A DNA stretch of 64,000 nt, from contig BCJX01000002.1 of the NCBI GenBank assembly GCA_001600415.1, positions 1-64,000 of the forward strand, written 5' to 3'. This document shows, in pieces, positions 11,316 to 21,847 of this stretch (position 1 is the stretch's first letter; each line of letters starts with the position of its first letter). A program made the position numbers and the translations under genes. The notes below the pieces were generated by a model that was not told where the DNA came from, ran no database searches, and saw nothing but the letters and a program-made list of their open reading frames with translations. The stretch comes from Pascua guehoae (taxonomy: Eukaryota > Basidiomycota > Tremellomycetes > Trichosporonales > Trichosporonaceae).

Positions 11316-12381
11316 ATGACCTTCAAAATTGGCTACGTTGGACTCGGCAACATGGGTACACCCATCTTCCTCAACCTCGCGCGCCACGCCCAATCGCAAG
11401 GCTGGCATTCCCCGTGCGCTTGGAACATTGATCAGTCACGGTACGACGACATCCGAGCGCAGTGCAACCACCTTGTGCTGTACGAGGAGATCAGCAACGT
11501 GGTGAAACACTCCAATGTGGTGTTTACTTGTCTCCTGAACGACGTCGTGGCAGAGGAGGTGTATAACAAGCTATTTGCTGCTGTGGGAGGGGACAAGGTG
11601 GTGTTTGTGGATCAGTCGAGTTTGAAGCCAAAGACTTCTAGTGAGTTACCCCACTCGGCATCGGACTAAACACGCCTGCAGTGAAGATTGAGGCCGCCGC
11701 GCACAAGGTCGGGGCATCATACCTCGGCTGCCCCGTCTTCGGACGCCCCGACGCCGCCGCCGCTGCCCAGCTTGTGCAGCTCATGGGCGGCGAGCCCTCT
11801 GCCAAGAACTTTGTCAAGCCTCTCTTCGTCCCAGCAGTGGCCAAACGCGTGGTCGACGCTGGGAATGACGTCGGCAAGGGATCAGCACTCAAGTTGCTCG
11901 GCAACAGCATGATTCTGGGCGTGGTCGAGATGCTCGCTGAGACATATGCCCTCGCGGACGTTATTGGATTCGATCCCGAGGTTTATCAGGGGTTTATCCG
12001 TGGGTGCATGGCAACAAGACGGAGAGGTGATGCTAACCTCTCGCATGCAGGTGATTTCTTCCCATTGTACCCATACATCTCATATGGCAACAACATTAGT
12101 AAGGGGGAGTTTAGTGGAGTTGGGGGCTTCCGTCTTGAGGCCGGATTGAAGGGTGGGTAATCCTTTCATATTAGAGACTGACCAGTCCAGACGCGCGTAA
12201 TGCTCTGGCGCTCGGAGCGGACTTTGGGCACCCTGTCAACCTCCCTACCATCGCCCTGGCCACCAAGCACCTCGAGCGCGCTGAGGCGTTGTGCGGCAAT
12301 GATGTTGACTGGTCTGCCCTCGCTGTGGCCCTGCGTGAGGATGCAGGGCTGGAGCCATTCCGCTCCAACCCAAAGGTCTAG
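11316..12381 (+). CDS. NAD(P)-dependent beta-hydroxyacid dehydrogenase (3-hydroxyisobutyrate dehydrogenase family)
   Basis: Oxidoreductase of the 6-phosphogluconate/3-hydroxyisobutyrate dehydrogenase superfamily, 311 residues after removing introns of 41, 51 and 38 nt. The start (MTFKIGYVGLGNMGTPIF) contains the Rossmann GxGxxG. 'VDQSSLKPKTS' matches the family's 'D.ST..P' region, 'LGCPVFGRPDAAAA' is the substrate-binding loop, and 'GKGSALKLLGNSM' holds the catalytic Lys and Asn of the GxGxxxKxxxN motif. The 51-nt intron is in frame and stop-free. Such enzymes interconvert beta-hydroxyacids and semialdehydes. In this cluster, malonic semialdehyde or methylmalonic semialdehyde from beta-alanine or beta-aminoisobutyrate is a reasonable but untested substrate. 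Confidence 0.88.
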
Positions 12382-12782
12382 GCCACGAAGACCATCCATT
12401 GATATATACGTGTTGGACATACAACTATCCATGTCGTTCAATGTTAAAGCACGCATTAAGGCCAGAGGCAGTGTACTCACTACAAGGGCTTATCAGGGTC
12501 ACTTGGGTACATGGACCCCGCTGCAAGAAACATTGTCACTTTCGGTTTACTCGATTGAATTGTTACAAAATTGAGCAGGTTTGCTGAGCGTGAATGTCGT
12601 CACCCTGTATTTAGTCGTTTACCGTGTTGTCAATGTCAAGGGGACAATCAATACCGATCATATGCAGCCTGCACCCCAACGTCTTTTTTCGTCTGCCAAG
12701 AGCCAGTGTCATATGTACACGTATACATGTCTTCCCAATGCTCCAAACTCTGCCCATGGGCACAAAAGTACATTCAAAGTCT
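12382..12782. other. Convergent intergenic spacer
   Basis: About 400 bp between the convergent ends of the dehydrogenase and the alpha/beta hydrolase genes. It probably holds both 3' untranslated regions. A plus-strand frame entering the hydrolase gene from here is an antisense shadow. Confidence 0.5.
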
Positions 12783-13724
12783 CTACAGAGCTCCCTCCTT
12801 CCTAGCAAGCCTGTCAATGAACGCGTACATGTTCTCCAGCTGATACTTGGGGTCAACGTCAAAGAGGTGGTCCACACCGTCCAGCACTTCAAATTCGACC
12901 TCGAACCCCTTGTCCTTGCACGCTTTGACGACGTCCTCGGACTGGCTGATGGGCACCTTGTCGTCGATCGTGCCGTGGACAATGTACATTGGTGGAATGG
13001 TTGCCGCCCCCGAGGCGATGGCGGGTGCAATGCTGTATGCGCTCGGAGCGATGCCGGTTCCCTCGCACAGAAGGCTCTGCATGATGGCCTCCTGCACCAT
13101 GTACGGGTACATCTTCATCCTGGGCGACGTCATGGCGTTCTCGCTGGTTTGGGGCGCCTTGGGGTCGAGGTATGGTGCAAGGGCCGACTCGGGGATCATC
13201 TCCTTAACGTACGAGACGGGGTACTGCTTGGTGTTGAAGAAGGGTGCGGTCACGTCGGTCATGGGGTAGAGCGGGGCGACGCCGAGGGGCTTGGGCGGGG
13301 GGGTGAGACCGGACGCTTCAAAGCCGACACCAGTTGCGAGGAGGAGGGCAAGCCAGCCGCCAGCAGAACCGCCAGAGACGATAATCTTGTTCTGGTCTAC
13401 CACGTGGCCGGTTTCGGCGAGGAACTCTGGCGAACCAATGTACTCCATGCATGCCTTGATGTCGAGCATGATACCAGGCATGCGGGTCTGTGGTGCAAGG
13501 CGGTAGTCGGCAGTGACGAGGCAGAGGTTGTGCCTCTCTACCGCGTTGACGAGGTGGGACCACGCGCAGGTACGGGTACCCATGAGAAGACCGCCGCCGT
13601 GGAACCAGAGAAGGATGGGCACCTTGCTCTCTGGGGTAACCGTCGAAGGCAGCATGTAGTCGAGCTTGATTTCGACGCCCTCGTGCTTGGCGTAGGTAAT
13701 GGTCTTGAAAACGGAGGCGGTCAT
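12783..13724 (-). CDS. Alpha/beta hydrolase, esterase/lipase family (HSL-like)
   Basis: Intronless, 313 residues from MTASVFKT (start at 13724). Upstream in-frame Met codons add only non-conserved residues. It has the alpha/beta hydrolase-3 layout: oxyanion-hole 'LWFHGGGLLMGT' (about residues 38-49), 'TADYRLAPQTRMPG', the nucleophile elbow 'VSGGSAGGWLALL', the acid in 'HGTIDDKVP' and the His in 'DGVDHLFDVD'. There is no signal peptide, so it is probably cytosolic. Two CTGACCCGA motifs lie about 115-140 bp upstream, which links it to the catabolic regulon. The substrate is unknown. In this context an ester, lactone or amide formed from the pyrimidine or hydantoin ring is possible. It is also like kynurenine formamidase and steryl-acetate esterases, which share the fold. 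Confidence 0.85.
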   Translation of the reverse strand: MTASVFKTITYAKHEGVEIKLDYMLPSTVTPESKVPILLWFHGGGLLMGTRTCAWSHLVNAVERHNLCLVTADYRLAPQTRMPGIMLDIKACMEYIGSPEFLAETGHVVDQNKIIVSGGSAGGWLALLLATGVGFEASGLTPPPKPLGVAPLYPMTDVTAPFFNTKQYPVSYVKEMIPESALAPYLDPKAPQTSENAMTSPRMKMYPYMVQEAIMQSLLCEGTGIAPSAYSIAPAIASGAATIPPMYIVHGTIDDKVPISQSEDVVKACKDKGFEVEFEVLDGVDHLFDVDPKYQLENMYAFIDRLARKEGAL

Positions 13725-13816
13725 GGTGGTCGTGATGCGAATGCAGAGAACATGAGCGAGGTCGACTGTATTTTGAAGGATATGACATGTCACCGAAAGT
13801 TGCCTAGTCATGGCCA

Positions 13817-13866
13817 CGTCTGGGTGAGTTACCACAAACTGACCCGATGCGCTGAAACTGACCCGA
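13817..13866 (-). promoter_or_regulatory. Clustered CTGACCCGA motifs before the hydrolase gene
   Basis: Two plus-strand copies of CTGACCCGA at 13839-13847 and 13858-13866, followed by TG in each case, plus a related AACTCACCC (reverse strand) at about 13822-13830. They lie 100-145 bp before the hydrolase start and vary by one base from the CTCACCCGA sites elsewhere in the cluster. Confidence 0.4.
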
Positions 13867-14045
13867 TGGATTGGGCCACTACGGAAACACTGCGACTCGC
13901 CCAGGGTTCAGTTTGCAGAATGGCATCGGCCATGCAAACGTCACATACGAAGATTAGAGATGCAATCCAAAGGTGGTGGTAATAACTGCATCTCGGACAG
14001 CTTCGGCCCATGCACAAGAGATAGTCCACCGACGTGGGTGTTGAT

Positions 14046-17000
14046 TTAAAAACTGTCCCAATCTACGAGGTCCAAGTCTAGATCCACGGACTCGAGGTTG
14101 ACCTGTGAGTTCCACAGGAATGGATCCCACACCTCACTCAGCGCTGCAGCGGGTCCAGAGGTGGCGGCTGAAGCAACGGGTGGGGCTAGCTGGGAACTAG
14201 AAGCAAGTCTCACTTGGTCGAAACCGGCACGTGCGCGAGAGGATGAGGGCCGATAAGGATCGACTGCGGCCACGGGTGATGGGGCCGAATCTTTATCTGT
14301 CCGGCGGAACATGTCCAACGCGCGCTTGAGCTCCCCCTCGGCTCGTCCTATCAGGTTGCAACGATCTTTGAATGTTCCTCCAGAACCCGCTTCCGCTAGC
14401 TGCGTGTAATCCTCAATAAGCGGTGAGATGACAAGATAGCCCTTCTTGGCAATGACCGAGAAGTCCGTCAGATCGCGTAGAATGTCCAGGGTTTCGCGGA
14501 CAATAGTCGTAGTCTTAAATACTGAGGTGTAACTCGTCTGATGTGAGGCGTCTAGAAGAAGGATCAGGCTTGCCGCAACTGCGTGGACGAGGACCGTCCT
14601 GTGGTTGGGTCAGTTGGGAAAGAGTTGCGTGTACCCACCAGGTGGTCCGGAACTGTTGTCCAGGTGTCTCTTTGAAGATACGCAGGATCTTGTGGGCGTG
14701 TTCAAGGCATGTCTCGTGGCGTCAGCATGGGTCCACAAATAAGTCAGCTTACAGTACGCGAGCGAGCATATCGCTGGTCACCACGGAACGCACGACCCAG
14801 GTATGGTCGATGGAGAACAATGACCTGGAGTAGGGTGAGCTGAGGAACAACGGCAGTCACCGTACTGTACCTTGTGTGCTGCCGAGAGCTAAGATGTCAG
14901 CTGGCCACAATTGACAAATCTGCCATGCAACTCACAATGTACGCTTTGCGTTGCCAGTCGGCCCAAGCCCGAGCCTCTGGTCCAAGCTGAAACTTGTCGT
15001 CTCTCATCCACTCTGGCGCCTCGTCCGCCACAGCTTGGAGATCGTGATCAATTTGAAGGAGGACCTCGTATGGCAATGGAGCCATGTGCGCCGTCGACGA
15101 GTAGGCCCTGTACGTTAGTATCGTCTCTCTGAGCGCATGGGGGTGGCATTCACCTAACAACTTGTAGTGCGCCTGCTGAGTTAGCTGTCCGCCATCGCAA
15201 GGTATTACTCACATTTCCACAACTGACAGACGTGCGAGTCTGTAGTTGGAAAGTCGTACGACACTGTTGCCTCCTGCAATCCCAGCTCGAGCTTGGAGTC
15301 AATGACATGGCATGGGGGCGGAGTGTTGAATTGTGCTTTGTTTACGGCTGTGCTTTGTTAAAACTATGTGTCCCGCTTCGGACAAGGACGTACCGCATGC
15401 GCCGTTGAAAGCCACATGGAAGGCATCTGTACGCGTGAGCTGAAATTTTGGGAAGAAACATGAACCTACCTTGGTACAGAAGCTGGTACCACGTTCGCTT
15501 CCGCACTTCGCGTTCAATGATTGCCTTGCTGCTCATGGAGTGCCATGTGGCCTCCGAGTCTGGTCCAAGTTGGTGGAGACGGAGCGATTGGGCAACCCTG
15601 AAGAGTCAGGTGGCCATTGAGACCAGTTTTTCGCCCAACTCACTTCAGTGCTGAACCCAGGATTGTAAAATAGAGATCAGCCTTACCAATGTGGTTGGCT
15701 GCTGAGGTGATCACCGCCACACATTGGACGGCATATCTGACGTCAGCTGGGGAACAATGGCCGAAGCTTACAGGCTATGACAGCGCATCCAGTTCGCCTC
15801 GTTGAGACACATCATGCAAGCTTCAAACCATTGGTTGATGAGTTCAAGACGCTTATCTATGAAGCGAGTCAGCATCGTGGCAGGGGAAGAAACCTCACGG
15901 GACGGGAAAAGGTACGAGAACGTGCTGGGTGGGAGGTGATAGGCTCCAGACTGGTCGTGGTTCAGCAAAGTGCGTCCGCTGGCTCGCAACATACCATGAG
16001 CACACCAAAGAGAAGGGCAAGAAAAGACCAGTTGATCTCCACGTCGTCTGAACCCAGAGCCTCCCAGAAGAGCTCAGTCTCGCGCCCTGGAAATGTTAGG
16101 ACAAGGAGCATCTTTTAGCCAACTCACCAAATGTGGGCCCGTGGTAGCAGCTACGGTGTTAGCAGACATGGAATACAGAACCCACCAATGCATCCAAGCT
16201 ATATTGTCCACATCATACTGCACAAGAGCTTGGCCAACGGCAATAGGAGGAAGCTGGGAGAGCAAGTCCCGCCGCACGGCTTTCCGATATAATGATATCA
16301 GGTTTCGATCAGGACGGCAGTTGAGCACAGGGGGCAGTTCCACAGGGAAAGACGTGTCGCTCAAAGAGAGGGTAACAGGCGGCCGGGTAAATCTCCCGAC
16401 GGGGGAGGACGTCTGAAAGGTCAGAGCAATTGCGTTGGTGCAGTTCCAAAACCCGCCTGTGTTCCATGGTATGCGTCGGAGTGGTATATCGAGTCAGATC
16501 CCGGTGATGCTGCTTCGCAGAGGTAGCCAGGTGACCTCCCCCGGAGACGTGATAAAGCCAGACTGATAGTTAGCTCAGAATATCGGTAATCCCTAACAAT
16601 TCTAGTGTAGTGGCTGCATCAGCCTCGTCGTCTCCGAGTACGTGCAGTTGAGGTTCTTCTTGAATTTCGTCGAGGTCCGTATGCGATTCTTCGTCCGAGC
16701 GGGCCACTTGTTGGTACGACAAGGAGGGTCCCGGAGCGCTAGGAGAGGAATGAACCGCCAGAACGGCTGAGGAAGCAGTTGAGGTCGAGGGAGTGGGTCC
16801 AGGGACAGACACAGCTGTTCGGACTAGCTGTTCCAGCTCCGCTATGCGCAAGGTGAGCTGTGCGTTGGCAGACATCATATCTTCCCTCAACGTGCTGAGG
16901 CGAGACGCTTTGGTCCTGGGGCAATCGTCAGCTCAGCTGCATGCCTTCCTCCTCGGTAGCTTACGCACAGATGCTTGGACGGAATTATCTGCTCGATACA

Positions 17001-17340
17001 GCACTTTTCCGCAACCCCGCGACCCAGGCTTTGGCGGTGAGTGGCACGCGCACTTGAGACTGCTTACCAGCTATTGCAAGGGACCTGTCGGTTGCATCTG
17101 GTCATCAGTCAGCATGCCCATAACACACCACCTTCTACTCGCTTTGTCTTTCGTCTGATAAAGGGTCAGCTTCAAAGCATCGGATTTCATGTGGCTTACC
17201 GTGTGCATTCAGTACAGCTGTTTTGGATCAGCACAGTATGATGTTATGGCCCACCTTTGAGGTTGACGCTGGCTGACTCTGATGGGCCCAACCGAGGAGC
17301 TCTGAGGAGTGGGTGTTCGAGTATGGCTACGGTCTGTCAT
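14046..17340 (-). CDS. Zn2Cys6 transcription factor with fungal-specific regulatory domain
   Basis: Probable pathway-specific regulator of the surrounding genes. After splicing, the N-terminus gives a perfect binuclear cluster with spacing C-x2-C-x6-C-x5-C-x2-C-x8-C: CTECTRRKTKC, then NRQVPCNSC, then LGRGVAEKC. It is spread over four exons. One of these is 12 nt (17143-17154) and is followed by a GC-AG intron. A short coiled coil follows (RLSTLREDMMSANAQLTLRIAELEQL in pieces). The Fungal_trans domain has 'LPPIAVGQALVQYDV', the 'HGPTF' element, 'VAQSLRLHQLG' and 'EREVRKRTWYQLLYQ', then 'QFNTPPPCHVID'. The C-terminus is acidic (LESVDLDLDLVDWDSF), a likely activation region. At least 15 introns are needed, most of them 35-50 nt. 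The binding site is unknown. The CCG-containing motif shared by cluster promoters is a candidate. Confidence 0.88.
17143..17154 (-). other. 12-nt microexon in the zinc-cluster region
   Basis: The coding strand reads ACGAAAGACAAA between a TTTATCAG acceptor and a GCGAGT donor. It supplies the residues between the second and third cysteines. Skipping it or using the nearby GTAGAA as a donor breaks the frame of the next exon (CNRQVPCNSC). Confidence 0.65.
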
Positions 17341-17709
17341 TGTAGAGTCAAGCCAAGGTGAGCAGAGGGTGTGACGACAACAAGAACAACACACGAATAT
17401 CAGGAACGCATGTGGGCTGAGCGCACACCCCAGTTGCTGTGGTGGCAGGCATTATCGGGCCTCCGTTGTCCAGATAGGAAGATCGGATATACGCCATTAT
17501 GTCATCCGCCTCACGGCAGTCCTGGAGCTGACGCCACGGCGCACAGGATGACGGTTGACTGGTCCAGAGCCTGCATCCCAACAACTACGGAAATTTGACA
17601 ACGTCTGCATCGCCCACTCTATTCACCACTACCCAATCACACTCAGAAGACCAAATCATGAGCTGGTGGCGTCAGACAATGTATTCTCCAATGCCTGATG
17701 GAAGCAGAC
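17341..17709. other. Spacer between transcription factor and permease genes
   Basis: A 369-bp gap between two minus-strand genes. It should hold the transcription factor promoter and the permease 3' end. No CTCACCCGA word was seen here, so the regulator may not autoregulate through that motif. Confidence 0.4.
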
Positions 17710-19202
17710 TCACTTGTCGGCGCACGAGAAGGCAGACGAGACCGTGCCGGCCGCGTACTGGTCAATGATGCTCTTAATTGACGTGTACGCGCCGCCAGCG
17801 GTCATAAAAAGGCCGACCAGAAGCATGAGAAGGTGGAAGGCCCATTGGGCCTTGCGCGTCAGACCCCCTTTGCGGTAGCTGGCAAAGTCCCAGAGCCACA
17901 GGTGCATGGGGATAACAATCTGGTGGTCAGCTTTCAATGCAGAGACAAGTCGTAACTCTACTTACAGCCATGGGAGCGTACGCGATTGCGGCAAGAAGAC
18001 TAATGAGGGTACCGAAGAACGGAATAGCTTCACCAATAATGAATGCCGCGGCACCGCAGAGTAACGAGATGGAGAACCAAGAGACCCAGTGTACCGTTGT
18101 CTTCTCCTGGAGGTGACGGGTATCGCGGAGGAGACGAACAAAGATGTACTTTGCGGCAAGGTGCTGGTTGATGGTTGAACTCATGAGGAGACCGGGGAGA
18201 GCGATGCCGTAGGAAACTTTCTTGACGGTAGGTCCCGCGCTACCAAGGGCAGGGCTAGCAATCCATGCTGGCGAGTCAGTAACACCAAGAGGGGTTGCGT
18301 TACTGTACTCACTTCCACAATAACGGTAGATGACAAGAGCGAATGCGATGTAGATGACGTTCAGGACACCCATTGAGAGGGCGATGGGTTTCTTGTACTC
18401 CTTGGGGTTCTTCATCTCGGAGATGATGGGAATAAAGGCTGCAATACCGCCCGAGGAAATGAATATGGTGAGCGCGGCGGCCATGCCGTTGACAAAGTTG
18501 GGATGGACAAAGGCGTGGAAACCGAGCTCATAGTCGCCTGCAGGAGCGAGAGCGGGGCGGTCCTTGATGGCGACGGCAATGACAAGAATGAAGATGGAGA
18601 CGAACAAAGTAAAACAGCCCACCCATGCGGCCCATCCAATCTGAGCCAGCTTCGGAAACATGGCAATGGCGGTCGAGAGAGCGCATGCCACAAACGAGAA
18701 CCAGACGGTGCAGGCTCCGTGGTCGGTGAGCGTGTTGAGACCCGTGGCAAAGCCAATGTATCCACTACCAGCGACGAGGTCGAAGCCGATGATGAACAGG
18801 AGTCCCACAAGCTCCCTGTACCATGCTCCGCCGACTATGTGGGCCATGTCCTGCAGGCCGTGGATTCCAGGGTGGCGGAGCTTGAATGCGCCAAGGACGA
18901 AGGCCGAGTAGGCGTTGAACGCACCCCAGCCGACGAGCAATAGCACACCCGGAACAGCGCCAACATAAGAAAAGACGGCCGGGATGGACAAGATGCCGAC
19001 CGATAGCAAAATCTTGAACATTAGAGGGAAAGCACCAACCCTGAGCAAGGTTAGTAACAGTCCTTAGGGTAATGGAGGCCCACCAGGAGACTGAGCGAAA
19101 TTGTTGCCCATCCGCGGTCGTCTTGAAGACCTCGTGCTCGTCGTCAAAGTCGACGTCGGCAACATTGACGTTGTTGTGTGAGCGCTTCTCAATGTCGGAC
19201 AT
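17710..19202 (-). CDS. Amino-acid permease, AAAP (Aa_trans) family
   Basis: Secondary transporter of about 450 residues related to fungal neutral amino-acid permeases (Neurospora MTR type). The N-terminus is cytosolic and acidic (MSDIEKRSHNNVNVADVD). Then come about 11 hydrophobic helices. The first, 'MFKILLSVGILSIP', is the family's signature, and 'SSGGIAAFIPIISEMKNP' and 'IASPALGSAGPTVKKVSYG' are also typical. Three introns are recognised. One, of 45 nt near 18280-18325, is in frame and stop-free, so its retention would insert 15 residues. Family comparison ('YRYCG' then 'IASPALG') favours splicing. It is divergent from the carbamoylase gene over 415 bp. Import of an amino acid such as beta-alanine, or of an N-carbamoyl or hydantoin compound, would suit the cluster. 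The substrate is not deducible. Confidence 0.88.
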
Positions 19203-19617
19203 GGTTGCTAGAGTAGGCGTTGGGGGAGGGGATGGTGCTCTCATGACTGTTACATGGCCTCTTTTTGACCAAGAAGCATTGCTGCAGCGACGACAACAAC
19301 GCCTCGGGAAAATCACTGCCAAGTCAGGCACTTTCGCAGCTTATCTTCGGCCAGCGGTCCTTCGGGTCAGTTGTAGACTACTCGTCCGATATGAGCAGGG
19401 ACTTCAGCTTACGATGTCGGGGTCCAATCTCGGCCGGGTTAAGTCTCCAGGACATGCATCTGTACCCTTCAGACCTCGTTAGGGGGATACTGGCGACTTT
19501 TACATAAACTAGAGAGCTACTCACCCGATGTACCTCATGTTGGCAGACTGCCGCTTCAGCCATATTTTACACTTTCGACATTGGTCATTCTCCACAACCA
19601 TACGCTCAACCTTCACC
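19203..19617. promoter_or_regulatory. Bidirectional promoter, permease / carbamoylase
   Basis: A 415-bp divergent intergenic region. CTCACCCGA is at 19520-19528, 90 bp before the carbamoylase start. A GATAAG word (minus strand) is at 19340-19345, typical of fungal nitrogen control. CGG triplets near 19426-19443 could also be zinc-cluster half sites. Confidence 0.5.
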
Positions 19618-21104
19618 ATGACCAACGACGTCAAGCTCACTGTCAACGCCGACCGCCTCAATGCAGTTCTGCATCACACTAACCAGTGGGGAACTGCACA
19701 CCGCTATGGCTCGTGAGCAGAGTGCTCCAACTTCAAGCTGACGTTTGCAGAGGGGAGTTTGAGACTGGTATGAACCGTTTATCACTCAACGACGATGACG
19801 CTGCCGTGCGACGATGGCTCGTCACTGAACTGAAGAGCCTTGGATGCGATGCCAAGGTAGACAACATTGGCAACATGTACGTTACAGCAGATGTAGAGTA
19901 CTAACGGATCAGCTTCGGCATTCGTCCTGGTCGCCGTGATGGCCCACCAACCGCAATGGGCTCGCATCTCGACACCCAGCCCTCAGGAGGACGGTACGAC
20001 GGCATCCTTGGCGTCCACGCTGCCCTCGAGGTGCTGCGCACTCTTGAAGATAACGACATTACAACCGAATTCCCTATCGCAGTGGTGGATTGGACCAACG
20101 AGGAGGGGGCAAGGTTCCCAAAGGTAGTGAAAAGTATCGTGGCCGTCGCTGATGGGGTCAGATTACATGTGGCTCGGGCGTGTGGGCTGGCCAGATTCCT
20201 CTTGATGAGGCATGGGGTCTTCGGGAGGTCGGTGGAGAGGCGACCATGAAGGCTGAGCTGGAGCGTATCGGCTTCCTCGGCACAGTGGCGAGCAGCCACG
20301 AGACTATTCCTCTTGCAGCGGTAAGTCTACGAACGCCCATCAGTACTGACATCGAAGCACTTTGAGCTGCATATTGAGCAAGGCCCCATCCTCGAGTCCA
20401 GCCGCAAACAAGTCGGCGTAGTCTGCGGCGTCCAGGGTTTCCGCTGGTTCAGCTGTATGGTCAGTGGGAGCGAGGCTCACGCAGGGAGCACACCAATGGT
20501 CGCGCGCTCAGATGCGCTCCTTTGCGCAGCCAAAGTCATGGTCGCAGTCAACGCAGTAGCCAAGAAACATGGCGCAGTGGCAACCGTCGGCATCATCACT
20601 GCCACGCCTGGAGCAGTTAACACCATCCCTGGTAGGGCACAGTTCACTATCGACCTGCGGCACCCGAGCGACGCAGTAATTGCGAGTATTGAGGAGGAGT
20701 TCAAGGCCCTCGCCAAGACCATTGCTGAAGAGGAGAGCGAGAAGGGCTGCACTCTGAACTGGGAGACGACACGCGACCAGTCGGCCGTGGTGTTCAACAA
20801 AGCCGCTATTGAGTGTGTCCGGGCAGCGGCCTTTGAAAGTGTCACGTCGAGCGACGTGATGGATATCCAGAGTGGTGCCGGACACGACAGGTGAGCTTTG
20901 AATCGATGGCTGGAAGCTGACAATGGCAGCTGCTCGACATCGCTTCACTGCCCGACTGCCATGATCTTTGTTCCGTCCAAGGACGGTGTTTCTCACGCAC
21001 CAGTCGAGTACACTTCTCCCGAAGAGTGTGCACTAGGAGCACAGGTGCTCCTCGGAGCAGTATTAAAGTGGGACGCCTTCCGGGCTGCCGGTCATACAGC
21101 CTAA
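19618..21104 (+). CDS. N-carbamoyl-amino-acid hydrolase / beta-ureidopropionase (M20 amidohydrolase, PYD3 type)
   Basis: Hydrolyses N-carbamoyl amino acids (for example N-carbamoyl-beta-alanine) to the amino acid, CO2 and ammonia. It has 432 residues after removing five introns of 36-39 nt. Metal and substrate elements are in order: 'MGSHLDTQPSGGRYDGILG' (His and bridging Asp), 'VDWTNEEGARFPK' (Glu pair), 'HFELHIEQGPILESS' (His), a dimerisation domain with 'VSGSEAHAGSTPM', 'NTIPGRAQFTIDLRHP', and a final His near 'SKDGVSHAPVEYTS'. This is the hydantoinase/carbamoylase family to which yeast PYD3 belongs. Together with the hydantoinase gene 9 kb upstream it forms the last two steps of reductive pyrimidine breakdown. 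No dihydropyrimidine dehydrogenase is in the window. Confidence 0.92.
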
Positions 21105-21847
21105 TCCTTAGGGGTGCGGATGTTGGAGGGGGCTAAGGGGCTGATGTAGCGTTACGGTCAGGCGATGCCATGGTTTCTAGCGATAACGATGACTGGTTTC
21201 TGAGGGTTGCATGGTTTTCTAAGTCGTGACAGAGAGGCACCGGGGCCTACAGGATGTGTGCAGTAGGAAGGGCATAGGGGAGGGCTGCATGCATGTGTGC
21301 CTACGATTTGAAGGTGGATATGGCCTCGATGCGAGGACTCTGCTGTGCGGCTGGATACTCAACTTGAACAACAAAGACTGAACGCAGAGAGACTACTTGT
21401 CGGCGCCGAGGCAGCCATGGTCTTCAACCTGCTCATCGGTCACAGCCCCGTCTCTGCTGCTGCGTGCCCGTGATCCAGTCCACATGTCTGTATCCACTAC
21501 AGCCCGTCAGCCGCACCATCCAGCGTTGAGCAACCTGTGCTTGCCCCAACGTGGCGTACTTGATATTCAGGTTGCCATGCGAGGTGGATAGTAATTCCAA
21601 GCGCCGAAATCAGAAGCTTGAGTGGTGGCATCCGGCATTCGGCAATCTTGACACCGACGGTAATCACCGTGCCGGTGGTGGTCATAGCTCGTGACGTTAC
21701 CCAAGACTGCATCTTCGGTCTCGTTGACGCTATAACGACCTCGGGCTCAATAAGGCCACAACCAACTCGGTCTTATTGCATTGTCTCCCGCCCATCACAT
21801 ATTCACACCTCGCTAACTACACCGAATAACCTTGCAGAGACTGTACG
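21105..21847. other. Intergenic, upstream of acyl-CoA ligase
   Basis: A 743-bp gap with no supported gene. No CTCACCCGA motif was found in it, unlike the other cluster promoters. Confidence 0.45.

Noticed and set aside
12624..13982. 452-codon plus-strand open frame
   Set aside because: It is antisense to the alpha/beta hydrolase gene, whose motifs and codon use are convincing. The open antisense frame follows from GC-rich codons.
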